Source: Bradyrhizobium sp.
Lineage (GTDB): Bacteria > Pseudomonadota > Alphaproteobacteria > Rhizobiales > Xanthobacteraceae
Reading direction: 5' to 3'
Assembly: GCF_030654605.1 (NCBI RefSeq)
Contig: NZ_JAURXB010000068.1
Span: 1 to 34,573 of the forward strand
DNA length: 34,573 bases
In this document: in pieces, positions 25,180 through 33,996 of the stretch
Layout of the letters: each line of letters starts with the position of its first letter
Numbering within the stretch: position 1 is the first letter of the stretch
Position numbers and translations under genes: made by a program
Notes under the pieces: model-generated
The model's input: the letters and a program-made list of their open reading frames with translations, nothing else
What the model was told of the DNA's origin: nothing
The model's database searches: none

Positions 25180-25866
25180 ATGGCCACTGCCCGCAAGATC
25201 CTGATCGTGGATGACGACACCGATCTGCGCGATACGCTGGTGGAGCAATTGTCGCTGCACGACGAATTCGAGGCCTCTGCCGTCGATACCGGCGCCAAGG
25301 GCGCCAGCGCGGCCAAGGCCAATTCTCCCGATCTCGTGCTGATGGATGTCGGGCTGCCGGACACCGACGGCCGTGAAGTGGTGCGCAGTCTGCGCAAGGG
25401 CGGCTTCAAGGCTCCGATCATCATGCTCACCGGGCACGATACCGATTCCGACACGATTTTGGGGCTGGAATCCGGCGCCAACGATTACGTCGCAAAACCG
25501 TTCCGGTTTGCGGTGCTGCTGGCGCGAATCCGGGCCCAGCTGCGCCAGCATGAAGCCAGCGAAGACGCGGTGTTTTCGGTCGGCCCCTACTCCTTCCGGC
25601 CCGGCTCCAAGATGCTGACCGGCGCCAATGCCCGGAAGGTGCGCCTGACCGAGAAGGAAACCGCGATCCTCCGGTTCCTGTACCGTGCCGGCCAGCTGCC
25701 GGTCTCGCGCGAGACGCTGCTGCAGGAGGTGTGGGGCTATAATTCGGGCGTCACCACCCACACCCTTGAAACCCACATCTACCGGCTGCGTCAGAAGATC
25801 GAGAAAGATGCGGCCAATCCCGAGATACTGGTGACGGAAGCCGGTGGCTACAAGCTGGTGCCGTGA
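25180..25866 (+). CDS. cenR: OmpR/PhoB-type response regulator, CenR-like
   Basis: This is a 228-residue two-component regulator. The receiver domain has the acidic pair DDD at 11-13, the phospho-acceptor D56 in LVLMDVGLPD, and the lysine in NDYVAKPFR. The winged-helix DNA-binding domain occupies about 130-228 and ends LVTEAGGYKLVP, with ETHIYRLRQKIEKD as recognition helix and TTHTLETH before it. The sequence, including TILGLESGANDYV and LLARIRAQLRQHE, matches what I recall of CenR, the essential envelope regulator of the CenK-CenR system in Caulobacter and rhizobia. The cognate kinase is not in the window. ATG 25180 follows AGAGG. A lone cyclic-nucleotide-binding gene starts 54 bases downstream. 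Confidence 0.85.
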   Translation: MATARKILIVDDDTDLRDTLVEQLSLHDEFEASAVDTGAKGASAAKANSPDLVLMDVGLPDTDGREVVRSLRKGGFKAPIIMLTGHDTDSDTILGLESGANDYVAKPFRFAVLLARIRAQLRQHEASEDAVFSVGPYSFRPGSKMLTGANARKVRLTEKETAILRFLYRAGQLPVSRETLLQEVWGYNSGVTTHTLETHIYRLRQKIEKDAANPEILVTEAGGYKLVP

Positions 25867-25920
25867 TACGATTCGCCCGCCGATTCGTATTCATCCGCGC
25901 ATCCCGATCACCGGTTCTGC

Positions 25921-26364
25921 ATGTCGATCGAAGATGATGTAGCGCTACTCGAGCGCGTCCCCACCCTTCGCCTGCTGGGGGCGACGGCGCTGCGCATGCT
26001 CGCGATCGGCTCCGAGCAGCGCAATTTCGCGCGCGGCGAAATCCTCTTCAATGAGGGCGACGACGCCGATGCCGGCTTCATCGTTCAACGGGGCGCGTTC
26101 CGGGTCGAGGACGGCGGCGGCGCGGAAGTCATCGCGGGTCCGGGCGCCCTGCTCGGCGAACTCGCGCTGGTGGTGGCGATGCAGCGGCCGTCGACCGCGA
26201 CCGCGCTGGAAAACTCCTCGGTGATCCGGGTCGCGCGCAGCCTGTTTCAGCGCGTGCTGGAAAGCGACCCCGCCGCGGCCCGCCGGCTGCGCGACGAATT
26301 CGCCACCCGCACCAGCCAGCTTGCCAGCGACATCCTGATGGCGGGCGCCAAGCTGAGCATTTGA
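25921..26364 (+). CDS. Stand-alone cyclic-nucleotide-binding domain protein
   Basis: This 147-residue protein consists almost entirely of a Crp-type cyclic nucleotide-binding domain. It has RNFARGEILFNEGDDADAGF (about 34-53), FIVQRGAFRVE, and the phosphate-binding-cassette-like GALLGELALVVAMQRPSTATA (about 75-95), followed by a helical tail. There is no helix-turn-helix, so it is not a transcription factor by itself. The arginine expected near the end of the cassette is present as MQRPSTA, so it may bind cAMP or a related ligand. It follows the CenR-like gene closely and ends 4 bases before a dispersed repeat. Role unknown; signalling partner of the regulator is an inference from position only. 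Confidence 0.82.
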   Translation: MSIEDDVALLERVPTLRLLGATALRMLAIGSEQRNFARGEILFNEGDDADAGFIVQRGAFRVEDGGGAEVIAGPGALLGELALVVAMQRPSTATALENSSVIRVARSLFQRVLESDPAAARRLRDEFATRTSQLASDILMAGAKLSI

Positions 26365-26368
26365 GACC

Positions 26369-26488
26369 GTCGTCCCTGCGAACACAGGGACCCATACCGC
26401 GTTGTGCTCTCGTTGAAACGAGATGGATGACGCACTCGTCGCCAAACTCAAGCCGGTGGCTATGGGTCCCTGTGTTCGCAGGGACGAC
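26369..26488. repeat. 120-bp inverted repeat, type E, between convergent genes
   Basis: The 28 bases at 26369-26396 are exactly complementary to 26461-26488. Each arm also folds on itself (GTCCCTG/CAGGGAC). It lies 4 bases after the cyclic-nucleotide-binding gene stop and 2 bases before the xth stop, filling the convergent gap exactly. The sequence type is known from Bradyrhizobium intergenic regions. Confidence 0.85.
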
Positions 26489-26490
26489 CG

Positions 26491-27306
26491 TCACACCTCC
26501 AGCGTCACCGTCACCGGGACATGGTCGGACGGCCGCTCCCAGCCGCGCGCGTCCCTGGTGATCCGGAAATCGCTGACACCGTCCTTCAGCGCGCGCGATA
26601 CCCAGATGTGATCGAGCCGGCGGCCGCGATCGGCCAGCGTCCAGTCGGCGGCGCGGTAGCTCCACCAGGTGTAGACCTTTTCCGACAGCGGGATGCGCTC
26701 GCGCGCGACGTCGAACCATTCGCCGTGAGCCTGGGCGGCGAGCAATTTCTCGGTTTCGATCGGGGTGTGCGACACCACCTTCAGGAGCTGCCTGTGTGAC
26801 CACACGTCGTTCTCGTGCGGCGCCACGTTGAGATCGCCGACCAGGATATGCCGGGCGTCGCCGCGCGGATGCAGCTCTTCGCAGGTCTTCATCTCGTCGA
26901 GAAATTGCAGCTTGTGTTTGAATTTCGGGTTGAGCGCCGGATCGGGAATGTCGCCGCCCGCCGGCACGTAGAAATTATGCAGCACCAGCGGTTTTGTCAG
27001 CTGCGCCTTCTCGCCGAACGAAACCGAGATGTGACGCGAATCGAGATTCTCGCAGAAGGTGCGGATGTCGGTGCTCTCGAACGGCAGCTTCGAGATCACC
27101 GCGACGCCGTGATAGCCCTTCTGTCCGTTCAGCGCGACATGCTCATAGCCGAGACGCTTGAACCGCTTCAGCGGGAATGCGTCGTCGATGCACTTCGTCT
27201 CCTGCAGGCAAAGCACGTCGGGCCGCGCCGATTTGAGGAATTTGGCGACGATCTCGATGCGCAGGCGCACCGAATTGATATTCCAGGTGGTCAGGGAGAA
27301 GCGCAT
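26491..27306 (-). CDS. xthA: Exodeoxyribonuclease III (AP endonuclease)
   Basis: ExoIII cleaves DNA at abasic sites and degrades 3' ends in base-excision repair. The 271-residue protein shows MRFSLTTWNINSVRLR, the metal-binding glutamate in CLQETKC (E36), GYHGVAVISK, FYVPAGGD, the active-site block VGDLNVAPHENDVWS, WWSYR, LDHIWVS, and the terminal SDHVPVTVTLEV with the catalytic histidine. The length and motifs are complete. It is leftward and its stop abuts the type E repeat. In related genomes I expect lolA and ftsK directly upstream, but here a small membrane gene and a TetR gene lie between. Confidence 0.96.
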   Translation of the reverse strand: MRFSLTTWNINSVRLRIEIVAKFLKSARPDVLCLQETKCIDDAFPLKRFKRLGYEHVALNGQKGYHGVAVISKLPFESTDIRTFCENLDSRHISVSFGEKAQLTKPLVLHNFYVPAGGDIPDPALNPKFKHKLQFLDEMKTCEELHPRGDARHILVGDLNVAPHENDVWSHRQLLKVVSHTPIETEKLLAAQAHGEWFDVARERIPLSEKVYTWWSYRAADWTLADRGRRLDHIWVSRALKDGVSDFRITRDARGWERPSDHVPVTVTLEV

Positions 27307-27366
27307 GGGGACTGCGTCTTAACATGGTTTAGGCCGTGCCTTGCGGGTTTTGCACAGGCGATGCGC

Positions 27367-27741
27367 CTAGAGCGAGGCGCCCCACAGGCCGGCGACCGCC
27401 ACCGCCGCGAACAGGCTGGTGGCCGGAAAGCGAAAGGGCCGCACGCCGCCCTTCAGCGCGACGCCGATACACAGCACGGAAAACGCGGCGGCCATGACCG
27501 TGAACAGCACGCCGAAGCCGCGCGCGGTTGGCTCGTAGGCCGACCAGCCGAACATGACGGCCATGATCACCAGCGTCAGGGTGGTCATGTGCCAGCAATA
27601 ATAATTCAGCCAGCGCGATGCCCTGCTGAGCCCCTCCACTTCCAGCAGCGGACGAACGACATAGATGCCGCCGACAAAAGTGTGCACGGCGAAGGTGAGT
27701 AGAGCCAGCGAGCTGGCGCAGGCAAATCCGGGATTGAGCAT
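27367..27741 (-). CDS. Small four-helix membrane protein of unknown function
   Basis: I cannot assign a function to this 124-residue protein. It has four clear hydrophobic helices (about 8-28, 52-68, 76-94 and 104-121). The conserved-looking NYYCWHM motif precedes the second helix, and a charged VRPLLEVEGLSRASRW loop lies between helices one and two. ATG 27741 is 82 bases from a divergent TetR-family gene. The spacer contains an AT-rich palindrome, so this gene is the likely target of that regulator. It could be a small-molecule efflux or stress membrane protein, but nothing in the sequence decides this. Confidence 0.75.
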   Translation of the reverse strand: MLNPGFACASSLALLTFAVHTFVGGIYVVRPLLEVEGLSRASRWLNYYCWHMTTLTLVIMAVMFGWSAYEPTARGFGVLFTVMAAAFSVLCIGVALKGGVRPFRFPATSLFAAVAVAGLWGASL

Positions 27742-27783
27742 TTTTTTCTCCAGAACAATCAGTGCGATTGACGGCCTCTAAAA

Positions 27784-27804
27784 TAGAACTATTATTCTAG
27801 AATA
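27784..27804. promoter_or_regulatory. Candidate TetR operator between the divergent pair
   Basis: TATTCTAGAATA (27793-27804) is a perfect 12-bp palindrome. Overlapping it, TAGAA (27784-27788) and TTCTA (27795-27799) form a second symmetry with a 6-base spacer. The block is very AT-rich against the surrounding GC-rich DNA and probably also carries promoter elements for both genes. Confidence 0.5.
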
Positions 27805-27822
27805 TCAACAAGGGAGCTGAGG

Positions 27823-28410
27823 ATGGGCCGCGCCGCCAGGTTCACCCGGGAAGATCTGCTTTTGGCCGCCGCCGCCGAGGCGGCAATGGGCCGCCCGGTC
27901 ACCATCCAGGCGCTGGCGGCCGCATCTGGCGCCACTATCGGCTCGATCTACCATCGCTTCGACTCGCGCGAGGAAATTCTCGGCGAAGCCTGGCTGCTCG
28001 CGGTGCGCAGCTTTCAGTCCGCCTTTGTGCCGGCGGTTGATGCGGCGGCCAACGCCGAACAAGGCGTCGAGGCGGCGTTGACAGTGCCGCGCTGGTCACG
28101 CGAGAATCCAGACCTTGCGAGCCTGCTCACGCTCCGCCGGCAGGAAGATTTTCTCGACGCGCGCACGCCGGCGCATTTGCGGCGTGAAGCGGCTGCTATC
28201 AACAAATTCGCCATGAAGGTCGTCGGAGCATTCGCGGCGCGATCGGGCCGCTCGGACCTGCAATGCCGGATAGCGTTGATTGCGATGCCCTACGGCGCGG
28301 TGCGGCTGTTTCTGCCAAAACAAAAACCGCCCGCCGAGATCGACACAATGATCGCGGCGGCTTATCGCGCAGTGATGGAAGCTAGCCCGGCGGCGTCTGG
28401 TAATTCGTGA
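27823..28410 (+). CDS. TetR-family transcriptional regulator
   Basis: This 195-residue protein has an N-terminal TetR-type helix-turn-helix (about 27-53: TIQALAAASGATIGSIYHRF then DSREEIL), with the characteristic GSIYHRF recognition segment, and a helical ligand-binding C-terminal domain. ATG 27823 follows GAGG. It is divergent from the small membrane gene with an 81-base spacer holding a palindrome, the classic arrangement for a local repressor. The ligand is unknown. Its 3' end overlaps the convergent LolA-like gene by 29 bases (28382-28410), which fits a later arrival or tight packing. Confidence 0.88.
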   Translation: MGRAARFTREDLLLAAAAEAAMGRPVTIQALAAASGATIGSIYHRFDSREEILGEAWLLAVRSFQSAFVPAVDAAANAEQGVEAALTVPRWSRENPDLASLLTLRRQEDFLDARTPAHLRREAAAINKFAMKVVGAFAARSGRSDLQCRIALIAMPYGAVRLFLPKQKPPAEIDTMIAAAYRAVMEASPAASGNS

Positions 28411-29215
28411 AGTCGATCTTGAACAAGCCGGGATCGAGCTTCCTGGAGGAATCCACATTGTAGACCGCGACCGTGGTGTCATAGCCCTGCGGGTCGGTCA
28501 CGGTCCATTGCTTGAGCTGGCCGTCCTTGGCGCCGACCATCAGCATCAGGCGGCTGGTGCCGATCAACGCCTGCTTCTCCTCGATGGTGACGCTGATGAA
28601 CAGGTCGTCCGCGGTCACGCTGACGACATTGGTATCCTTCAACAGGTCGATGCGATCCGACAGCAGAAACCGCAGCGGGGTCTGCGACAGCGGATAGATG
28701 TCCTGGGTCGCCAGCTTGCTGTCGCGCACCGCCAGCGAGGATCCGTCGGCGATAATCGCGATCGGGCTCGGCGGCTCATACTCGAAACGCACCTTGCCGG
28801 GCTTCTGGATGTAGAAGTCACCCTTGATCTTGGTGCCATCGGGTCCGACCTGGACGAAATTTCCGACCAGCGTCTGCAGCGACGACAGATAGGAACTCAC
28901 CTTGGCGGCCTGCGCCTTCTGGTTGGCGTCGAACGTCGCAAAGATATTGGCAGGAACATTGCGACGCGGATCGGGAATCACCGGATTCGGTGGTGCCGTC
29001 TGAGTGGTCCCGGTCGTCATCGGCGCGCGGAGCGGCTCCGATGCGCTGAGCTGCACGTCGCGGCCCTTCGGCGCGGGCTTTGGAATCGGAACGGTCTGCG
29101 CCTGAGACGGTGTCGCCGCGCCGGCCACGGCTGCCGCGATCAGTAGCGCCAGGCCGGTGTGCATGCCGGTGTACATCGCGGCGCGCATGCTGAGGGTTGC
29201 AGGTGGTCTGGCCAT
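28382..29215 (-). CDS. LolA-like outer-membrane lipoprotein carrier protein
   Basis: LolA ferries lipoproteins across the periplasm from LolCDE to the outer membrane. The protein (277 residues from my start) has an N-terminal signal peptide (HTGLALLIAAAVAGAATPSQAQ region), a long Pro-rich linker, and a LolA-type beta domain from about residue 105: VSSYLSSLQTLVGNFVQVG, GDFYIQKPGKVRFEYEPP, then IADGSSLAVRDSKL and TPLRFLLSD. The extended linker is longer than in E. coli LolA. The start is uncertain: ATG 29215 gives a short lead before the signal peptide, while ATGs at 29263 and 29314 are also in frame. It lies downstream of ftsK on the same strand. Confidence 0.85.
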   Translation of the reverse strand: MARPPATLSMRAAMYTGMHTGLALLIAAAVAGAATPSQAQTVPIPKPAPKGRDVQLSASEPLRAPMTTGTTQTAPPNPVIPDPRRNVPANIFATFDANQKAQAAKVSSYLSSLQTLVGNFVQVGPDGTKIKGDFYIQKPGKVRFEYEPPSPIAIIADGSSLAVRDSKLATQDIYPLSQTPLRFLLSDRIDLLKDTNVVSVTADDLFISVTIEEKQALIGTSRLMLMVGAKDGQLKQWTVTDPQGYDTTVAVYNVDSSRKLDPGLFKIDFTNYQTPPG

Positions 29216-29349
29216 TCGAGATTTCAGATTTCTGTTCAACGTGTCGTCCTGCCTGACTGCCATTTTACCGTGCTTTCGGCCCAAGGAGATATCGTTTTTC
29301 CGTGAAAATATCATGCCGCGTCAGGCAGTCCCTTCAGGCTCGGTAACGT

Positions 29350-31797
29350 TCAAAAGCGGCTTTCTTCCTCTTCGACCAGAATTTCACGTTTACCGGCGTG
29401 ATTTGCCTGCCCGACGATACCTTCGAGTTCCATTCGCTCCATCAGCGACGCGGCGCGGTTATAGCCGATCTGCAGCCGGCGCTGGATGTAGCTGGTGGAG
29501 GCCTTGCGGTCGCGCTTGACGATCGCCACCGCCTGCGAGAACAGGTCGCCGCCGCCACCCTCGCCGCCGCCCATGCCGTTGGAATCGAACACCGCGCCGT
29601 CTTCGTCGGTGGGCTCTTCCGCGGTGACCGCCTCGAGATATTCGGGCTGGCCCTGCGATTTGAGGTGGCGCACCACCTTCTCGACCTCTTCGTCCGAGAC
29701 GAAGGGGCCGTGGACGCGGCTGATGCGTCCGCCGCCCGCCATGTAAAGCATGTCGCCCTGTCCGAGCAGCTGCTCGGCGCCCATTTCACCGAGGATGGTG
29801 CGGCTGTCGATTTTCGACGTGACCTGAAACGAGATGCGGGTCGGGAAGTTCGCCTTGATGGTGCCGGTGATGACGTCGACCGACGGCCGTTGCGTCGCCA
29901 GGATCACGTGCAGGCCCGCGGCGCGCGCCATCTGCGCCAGGCGCTGCACCGCGCCTTCGATATCCTTGCCGGCGACCATCATCAGGTCGGCCATTTCGTC
30001 GACGATGATGACGATGTAGGGCAACGGATCGAGGTCGAGCTTCTCTTCCTCGTAGATCGCCTTGCCGGTTTCCTTGTCGAAGCCGGTATGCACGGTGCGG
30101 CTCAGCTCTTCGCCCTTGGTCTTGGCTTCGAGCAGGCGCTGGTTGTAGCCGTCGATGTTGCGCACGCCGAGCTTGGACATCTTCTTGTAGCGCTCTTCCA
30201 TCTCGCGCACCGCCCACTTCAGCGCGACCACGGCCTTCTTCGGATCGGTCACCACAGGCGTCAGCAGATGCGGGATGCCGTCATAGACCGAGAGCTCGAG
30301 CATCTTCGGATCGACCATGATCAGGCGGCACTGATCCGGCCGCAACCGATAGACCAGGCTGAGGATCATGGTGTTGATGGCGACGGATTTGCCGGAGCCG
30401 GTGGTGCCGGCGATCAGCATGTGCGGCGTGCGCGCCAGATCGATGATGATGGATTCGCCGCCGATGTTCTTGCCGAGGCAGAGCGGCAGTTTGGCCACTG
30501 ATTCGTCCTTGGCGGTGAGCAATTCGCGCAAGTAAACCTTTTCGCGATGCGCGTTAGGCAGTTCGATGCCGATGGCGTTGCGGCCGGGGACGACGGCGAC
30601 GCGCGCCGACAGCGCGCTCATCGAGCGGGCGATGTCGTCGGCGAGGCCGATGACGCGCGAGGATTTGATGCCGGGCGCGGGTTCGAGTTCGTACAGCGTC
30701 ACGACAGGGCCGGGATGTGCCTTGACGATTTCGCCGCGCACGCCGAAATCGCCGAGCACACTTTCCAGCGCGCGCGAATTGGCTTCGAGCTCGGCCTTGC
30801 TCAGCGGCTGCCGGTCCGCGGCTTTCGGCGCGGTCAGCACCGACACCGAAGGCAGTTCGAATTTTTCCGAAGCCTTGCGCTGGGGCGTGCGCGGTGCGGC
30901 CTTCTTGCGCGGGGCACGGGCGGCGGGAACTTCCTCTTCGTCTTCTTCTTCCTCGTCGACGAAATCCTCTTCGGCCTGCGGTGCCAGTGATGGCGCGGCG
31001 CGACCGCCCAGATTGGGTTCCTGGCGCTCGAACGAGGCCGTGCGTGGCTGCGGCGCGCTCGCCACCAGCGAGCGATAGGCCAGCGAGAACAGCCATGCGA
31101 GCCGCGCCTTGGCGCTCATGACGGCATGATACACCCACCCGAGCGAGACCGAGCCGCGATCGTCTTCTTCCACGAACGGTGCGTCGTCGTCCTCGATGTC
31201 AGTCAGTTCCGCTTCATGCGGACGCGAGCCCATCCCGCTCGCGAACAGGAAGGTCGCCACCACGCCGGCGAACAGGATGACCCCGAGGACGAGGCGATAG
31301 ACCAGACCGGGCGGTCCGAACACGACGGCAGGCGCGCGCACCAGCGCGTCGCCGACCACGCCGCCAAGCCCGGTCGGCAGCGGCCATGCTCCGCCATGCG
31401 CCCAGCAGCTGGCAAAGCCCGCCGAGATCACCGTGCAGAGAATCCAGCAGGCGATCCGCAGCGCTTCACGGTCGAAGGTGCGGTGGGTCAGCATGCGCCA
31501 GCCCCATACGGCGACAGGGAGGATCAGCATGATGGCGCCGAGACCGATGATCTGCATCAACAGATCGGCGGTGATCGCGCCGGGATAGCCGAGGATGTTG
31601 CGGATCGGGCGCGAGGTCGCATGGCTGAGGCTGGGATCCTGCACCGACCAGGTCATCAGCGCCGCCGTGGCCACGCCGGACAGTGAGATCAGCGCAAGTC
31701 CGGCGAGTTCGCGCAGGCGCCGCGCCAGCGCCTCGCGGATGGACGCCGGCAAATGGCCGACCAGGGGAAGGACGCGTTCGATCGCTGGCATGCTCAT
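29350..31797 (-). CDS. ftsK: DNA translocase FtsK
   Basis: FtsK pumps chromosome DNA through the division septum and activates dimer resolution at dif. The 815-residue protein has about four N-terminal membrane segments (32-50, 82-100, 115-132, 165-187). A short acidic and basic linker follows (residues 200-310, including a run of Glu/Asp at 277-289). The motor domain has Walker A GTTGSGKS (464-471) and Walker [10 protein letters not shown]. The C-terminal winged-helix gamma domain (from about 750: [26 protein letters not shown]) reads KOPS sequences. It starts 13 bases downstream of the aminotransferase stop, with GAAGG before the ATG, so the two are probably co-transcribed. Confidence 0.97.
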   Translation of the reverse strand: MSMPAIERVLPLVGHLPASIREALARRLRELAGLALISLSGVATAALMTWSVQDPSLSHATSRPIRNILGYPGAITADLLMQIIGLGAIMLILPVAVWGWRMLTHRTFDREALRIACWILCTVISAGFASCWAHGGAWPLPTGLGGVVGDALVRAPAVVFGPPGLVYRLVLGVILFAGVVATFLFASGMGSRPHEAELTDIEDDDAPFVEEDDRGSVSLGWVYHAVMSAKARLAWLFSLAYRSLVASAPQPRTASFERQEPNLGGRAAPSLAPQAEEDFVDEEEEDEEEVPAARAPRKKAAPRTPQRKASEKFELPSVSVLTAPKAADRQPLSKAELEANSRALESVLGDFGVRGEIVKAHPGPVVTLYELEPAPGIKSSRVIGLADDIARSMSALSARVAVVPGRNAIGIELPNAHREKVYLRELLTAKDESVAKLPLCLGKNIGGESIIIDLARTPHMLIAGTTGSGKSVAINTMILSLVYRLRPDQCRLIMVDPKMLELSVYDGIPHLLTPVVTDPKKAVVALKWAVREMEERYKKMSKLGVRNIDGYNQRLLEAKTKGEELSRTVHTGFDKETGKAIYEEEKLDLDPLPYIVIIVDEMADLMMVAGKDIEGAVQRLAQMARAAGLHVILATQRPSVDVITGTIKANFPTRISFQVTSKIDSRTILGEMGAEQLLGQGDMLYMAGGGRISRVHGPFVSDEEVEKVVRHLKSQGQPEYLEAVTAEEPTDEDGAVFDSNGMGGGEGGGGDLFSQAVAIVKRDRKASTSYIQRRLQIGYNRAASLMERMELEGIVGQANHAGKREILVEEEESRF

Positions 31798-31810
31798 GGG
31801 GCCTTCGCGA

Positions 31811-33025
31811 CTATTTCAAAGTTTCGACCAGCCGGTGCAACGCCTCGGCTGTTGTTTCACTGTCTGCAACCAGCGCCAGCCTGATGTAACCGGCGCCGGG
31901 ATTGCTGCCGTCGGCCTGCGGGCGCGCCAGGTAACTCCCGGGAATCACCCGAACGCCGGCGTCCCTGTAGAGCTTTATCGCCGCGGCTTCGTCGCCGCCG
32001 CGGTCCGACACATCGAGCCAGACACAGAAGCCGCCGGCGGGACGATGGTATCCGTAGCGATTGCCGAGGATCTGGTCGGCGAGATCGAATTTGATCCGGT
32101 AGAGCCTGCGATTCTCTTCGACATGCGCCTCGTCGGCGTAGGCCGCGACCGCAACCTGCTGCAGCGGCACCGGCACCTGCGGGGCCGCCACATTGCGTAG
32201 CTCGTGGAACATGCCGAGAAATTTCGCGTCGCCGGCGGCAAAGCCGACCCGCATGCCCGGCAGGTTGGAGCGCTTCGACAGCGACTGGAACGCCACCGCA
32301 TTGGTGAAATCCGGCCCGGCGCATTCCAGCATGCTGCCGGGCGCTTCCCTGGTGTAGATTTCGGAATAGCATTCGTCGCTCAGAATCATGAAGCCGAAGC
32401 GGTCGGCGAGCTGCTTCAGGCGGCTGAGATATTGTCTCGATGCCACCGCGCCTTGCGGATTGGCCGGCGAGGCGATGTAGATCGCCACGGTTCGCGCCAG
32501 CGTGGCGTCGTCGAGAGCGTCGAGATCCGGCAGGAATCCGTTGGCGAGCGTGGTCGGCAGGAAAATCGCTTCGCAGCCCGCGGCGCGGGCGCCGGCGGCA
32601 TAGGCCGGATAGAACGGATTCGGTATCAGGATCGCGGGCCTGCCCTTGCGCTCGCCGACATAGCGCGCCGCGGTGAGCGCGGCGAAAAACAGCCCCTCAC
32701 GGCTGCCGTTCAGCACCAAGAGCTCGGTTTCGGGATCGATCGCCCGCGGCAGCTCGAACCGGCGGGCGAGCCAGTTGGCGGCGGCCCGGCGGAACGGCTC
32801 GATGCCCTTGGCGATGGGGTAACGGCCGAAATCGGCGATGTGCCTGGCCAGCACCGGGCCGACAAAGTCCGGCACGGGATGCTGCGGCTCGCCTAATGAT
32901 AACGCAATCAAAGGCTTACCCGGCTGATACGGCGCCAGCAGCTCGGCCGTGCGCAAAAACGGCGAGCGCTCGCCTTCCTGGCTGCCGGGGGCCTGCGGCG
33001 CACGTGATGAAGCGGTGATTGCCAT
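31811..33025 (-). CDS. PLP-dependent class I/II aminotransferase
   Basis: This 404-residue fold-type I aminotransferase shows [17 protein letters not shown] near the N-terminus, [12 protein letters not shown] (PLP phosphate region), [39 protein letters not shown] (the Asp contacting the pyridine nitrogen) and [15 protein letters not shown] with the Schiff-base lysine at K251. The C-terminus has [11 protein letters not shown]. The pattern resembles succinyldiaminopimelate transaminase (DapC)-type enzymes and other broad aminotransferases, but the substrate cannot be decided from sequence here. I use ATG 33025. A TTG at 33088 would add 21 non-conserved residues. It is directly upstream of ftsK. 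Confidence 0.92.
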   Translation of the reverse strand: MAITASSRAPQAPGSQEGERSPFLRTAELLAPYQPGKPLIALSLGEPQHPVPDFVGPVLARHIADFGRYPIAKGIEPFRRAAANWLARRFELPRAIDPETELLVLNGSREGLFFAALTAARYVGERKGRPAILIPNPFYPAYAAGARAAGCEAIFLPTTLANGFLPDLDALDDATLARTVAIYIASPANPQGAVASRQYLSRLKQLADRFGFMILSDECYSEIYTREAPGSMLECAGPDFTNAVAFQSLSKRSNLPGMRVGFAAGDAKFLGMFHELRNVAAPQVPVPLQQVAVAAYADEAHVEENRRLYRIKFDLADQILGNRYGYHRPAGGFCVWLDVSDRGGDEAAAIKLYRDAGVRVIPGSYLARPQADGSNPGAGYIRLALVADSETTAEALHRLVETLK

Positions 33026-33137
33026 GCGTAAAGCGCCAGCACTCTCGGGGCAGCCGGTCGCACGTCGAGACCGGCAAAAACGGATCAAACCACCATAGAT
33101 ACGGCGAGGTTAAGACGCGATTAACCATCGGCGGCAC

Positions 33138-33180
33138 TGGACACTTTGCGACGTATTACCATATTATTTGTAGGTATTAC
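33138..33180 (+). promoter_or_regulatory. vapBC promoter with direct-repeat operator
   Basis: TGGACA (33138-33143) and TATTAT (33162-33167), 18 bases apart, form a plausible sigma-70-type promoter. The heptamer GTATTAC occurs at 33153-33159 and again at 33174-33180, flanking the -10 element. Antitoxin-toxin complexes usually repress their own promoter at such paired half-sites. Confidence 0.45.
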
Positions 33181-33193
33181 TTTGGAGTTCGCG

Positions 33194-33424
33194 ATGGCAA
33201 CCACGGTTACGAGCAAGGGCCAAGTGACGATCCCGAAGCCGGTTCGCGACCATCTGGGAATTGGTCCTGGCAGCCAGATTGCGTTCCGGCGCGCTGCCGA
33301 CGGCAGTATCGTCATTGAAAAGGCTGACGGCACGCGTCAGCCAAGTCGTTTCGCCAAGTTGGTCGGTATTGCGGGTCCCGGTCCATCAACCGACGAGATT
33401 ATGGCCACGACTCGCGGGGAATGA
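33194..33424 (+). CDS. AbrB/MazE-type antitoxin (VapB)
   Basis: This 76-residue protein has an N-terminal SpoVT/AbrB swapped-hairpin DNA-binding domain: TTVTSKGQVTIPKPVRDHLG, then PGSQIAFRRAADGSIVIEK. A C-terminal tail follows that would wrap the toxin. ATG 33194 has GGAG about 6 bases upstream. The reading frame continues to 33146, but that part overlaps the promoter. It is followed 3 bases later by the PIN-domain toxin gene. It probably represses its own operon at the GTATTAC repeats. Confidence 0.9.
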   Translation: MATTVTSKGQVTIPKPVRDHLGIGPGSQIAFRRAADGSIVIEKADGTRQPSRFAKLVGIAGPGPSTDEIMATTRGE

Positions 33425-33427
33425 CCC

Positions 33428-33838
33428 GTGACGCTGGTGGATTCGAATATCCTGCTCGATATCTTCACCAGGACCCCGAATTGGTGGGAATGGGCGCTTC
33501 AACAGCTTGAGGAAGCTGCGCTACACGGCCCGCTGCTAATCAACGATGTAATCTATGCGGAGAGTTCAGTTCGCTTCCAGAGCATTGAGGAGTTCGATTC
33601 GGCGTTGGCGGTTGCTGGCATCACCGTCGCCTCGATGCCCCGGAAATCGCTGTTTCTGGCTGGCAAGGCGTTCGCGCGTTATCGCGCCGCCGGCGGCCCA
33701 CGCACCGGGGTGTTGCCTGACTTTTTCATTGGAGCGCATGCAGAGCTTGAGGGACTGCCGCTACTGACACGCGATGCGCAACGCTATCGGCACTATTTCC
33801 CGAGCGTGACGCTGATTGCACCGGAAAGCGAGGGATGA
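33428..33838 (+). CDS. PIN-domain ribonuclease toxin (VapC)
   Basis: This 136-residue PIN-domain protein has the four acidic metal ligands in place: D5 (TLVDSNILLD), E45 (VIYAESSVRF), D98 (GVLPDFFIGAHAE) and D116 (LLTRDAQRYRHYFP). VapC toxins cleave tRNA or rRNA when freed from their antitoxin; the target of this one is unknown. The start is a GTG at 33428, 3 bases after the antitoxin stop. Base composition looks somewhat less GC-rich than the neighbouring core genes, which fits acquisition by transfer. The operon is complete and all catalytic residues are intact, so it should be functional. Confidence 0.9.
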   Translation: MTLVDSNILLDIFTRTPNWWEWALQQLEEAALHGPLLINDVIYAESSVRFQSIEEFDSALAVAGITVASMPRKSLFLAGKAFARYRAAGGPRTGVLPDFFIGAHAELEGLPLLTRDAQRYRHYFPSVTLIAPESEG

Positions 33839-33996
33839 GGATGGCGCGCTCTGGATACTCCCTCTGACCTCGCGAGGGGGCGTGAGCAGGTCAGAATCCG
33901 GCCAAAGGCGCATCTTTTTTGTGATGTGATTTCAAATACATCCTTTCTGTACATGGGGTTGTTTTCGAACTTTTGTGGTGAGGCCCCGCCTGCCCC
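33839..33996. other. Gene-free gap after the toxin gene
   Basis: It holds an inverted repeat CTGACCT (33864-33870) with AGGTCAG (33888-33894) and an overlapping palindrome CCTCGCGAGG (33868-33877). An AT-rich patch with T-runs follows (33913-33975). It may contain a weak terminator for the toxin-antitoxin operon. No gene or RNA was recognised. Confidence 0.4.

Noticed and set aside
33002..33007. CACGTG as a fifth parS site
   Set aside because: Only the central six bases match. The flanks do not fit the parS consensus.
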